This document shows, in pieces, positions 63,322 through 64,000 of a stretch of DNA of 64,000 bases. Both the position numbers and the translations under genes were made by a program. Source of the DNA: Pelagomonas calceolata. Lineage: Eukaryota; Sar; Pelagophyceae; Pelagomonadales; Pelagomonadaceae. Under the pieces are notes generated by a model. That model saw nothing but the letters and a program-made list of their open reading frames with translations. It did not search any database and was not told where the DNA came from. The stretch lies in the NCBI GenBank assembly GCA_918797485.1, contig CAKKNE010000005.1, forward strand, positions 3,906,001-3,970,000. The letters are read 5' to 3'. Every line of letters starts with the position of its first letter. The stretch's first letter is position 1.

Positions 63322-64000
63322 TGGCTGCTATGATTAAAAGCCACCCTGGCTTAAAGCCCCTCGAGGAGGTCGACAGCGAGATGTCTGAGCTCATCGCCCA
63401 GGAGCAGCGGCGCCAGGCATGCGCACGGCGTCCGAAACCGAAAGAGAGAGGGGGGGAGCGCGCCGAGTCGGGACGCGTCGACGCGCCGTCTTCCCGGTGA
63501 CCACGTCTGCTCGATGGCGCGACGGCGCTCGGTCGGCGGCGCGTCCCAGCTTCCACGCCATCGCCGCGACCGCGTCTCTCAAAACACAGTTCACGTCCAT
63601 CGAGCTCATCGCGTCGGAGAACTTCGCCAGTAGAGCCATCATGGACTGCCTCGGTTCCTGCCTCACGAACAAGTACGCCGAGGGCCTCCCCGGCAAGCGC
63701 TATTATGGAGGCAACGAGGTCATCGACCAGATCGAGAACCTCTGCAAGAGCCGCGCGCTCGAGGCGTACCGATTGTCCCCGGACGAGTGGGGCGTCAACG
63801 TGCAGCCCTACTCCGGCTCGCCGGCGAACTTCGCCGTCTATACCGGATTATTGAGCCCGCACGCGCGCATCATGGGCCTCGACCTGCCGAGCGGCGGTCA
63901 TTTAACCCACGGCTTTTATACCCTCGACAAGAAGACCATGAGCCGCAAGCCCGTCTCTGCGACTTCCGTCTACTTTGAAAGCTTACCGTACCGCGTGCAC
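63322..64000 (+). CDS. serine hydroxymethyltransferase, 3' partial
   Basis: Exon 1 63322-63416 and exon 2 from 63590 to the window end. [20 protein letters not shown] and [12 protein letters not shown] are the usual N-terminal helices. Across the intron the chain continues [19 protein letters not shown], then [38 protein letters not shown] and [14 protein letters not shown]. These are the substrate and PLP-binding blocks before the catalytic Lys, which lies outside. The enzyme converts serine and tetrahydrofolate to glycine and methylene-THF. No presequence is clear; a leader is possible upstream. Confidence 0.92.
63417..63589 (+). other. GC-AG intron of SHMT, 173 bases
   Basis: Exon 1 ends CGCCAG and the intron starts GCATGC; it ends AAAACACAG. 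The protein match (EQRRQ then [12 protein letters not shown]) fixes both ends. The motif variant lies at 63555-63570, 19 bases before the acceptor, with an inverted CGATGGCG at 63512-63519. Confidence 0.75.

Noticed and set aside
1-64000. tRNA, rRNA, CRISPR and virus-like elements
   Set aside because: Scanned by eye for T-loop GTTCRANNC pairs with acceptor stems, rRNA cores, spaced repeats and capsid, polymerase or integrase motifs; none was convincing.

Overview
This is nuclear DNA of a compact, GC-rich eukaryote. It holds TFIID, Derlin, CHORD, PWWP/JAMM and K+-type exchanger genes, spliceosomal introns, and many long single-exon genes packed on both strands with gaps of 50-500 bases. Several N-termini look like signal peptides or bipartite plastid presequences, one with the LRLRGG tail seen in some algal precursors. 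Two introns have the structure of transposon-like introner elements with 8-base target duplications. Together these suggest a stramenopile alga, most like a pelagophyte of the Aureococcus/Pelagomonas kind. That assignment is inference; no ribosomal or organellar marker lies in the window.

Layout. 0-9 kb: a truncated flavin monooxygenase-like gene, a secreted glycosyltransferase-like gene with a frame break, a Myb/SANT protein, a rhomboid protease split by a short introner, an RWDD1/Gir2-like protein, a 1.6 kb gene-free stretch with a diverged direct repeat, and a PPOX-fold protein. 9-20 kb: a PWWP-JAMM (MYSM1-like) protein, a hypothetical, an EF-hand protein carrying a 171-base introner, a permuted NlpC/P60-like protein and an NCLX-type Na+/Ca2+ exchanger. 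20-35 kb: TAF7, Derlin, a DUF4239/bestrophin-like plastid protein, a DNL zinc finger protein, a CHORD protein, an ankyrin protein, a RING-H2 protein, PUS1, aspartyl-tRNA synthetase and a NADAR-FHA-RRM fusion. 35-50 kb: a small-domain hypothetical, a CXXC-like protein, a BASS transporter, an FAD monooxygenase, a second EF-hand protein, an exostosin, an ankyrin protein, a short-chain dehydrogenase and a membrane protein with three WH2-like motifs. 50-64 kb: a second copy of the small domain, an ankyrin protein, a carrier, a DUF4116 protein, a UFD1-like protein with a signal peptide, two F-box proteins, hypotheticals and the start of serine hydroxymethyltransferase.

The genes do not form a pathway cluster. 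Two kinds of recurring signal tie the window together. The first is a 22-25 base imperfect dyad, GCTAGTGTSTTAC then a short spacer then CGCTAGC. It occurs 20 times, always in gaps upstream of genes, and in almost every case points toward the start of the next gene 20-270 bases away. The second is a 16-base motif, ACGCCATCGMCGCGAC, which lies inside most of the introns that can be inferred, including two stop-free introns of a multiple of three bases hidden in open reading frames. No tRNA, rRNA, CRISPR array or virus-like element was recognised.
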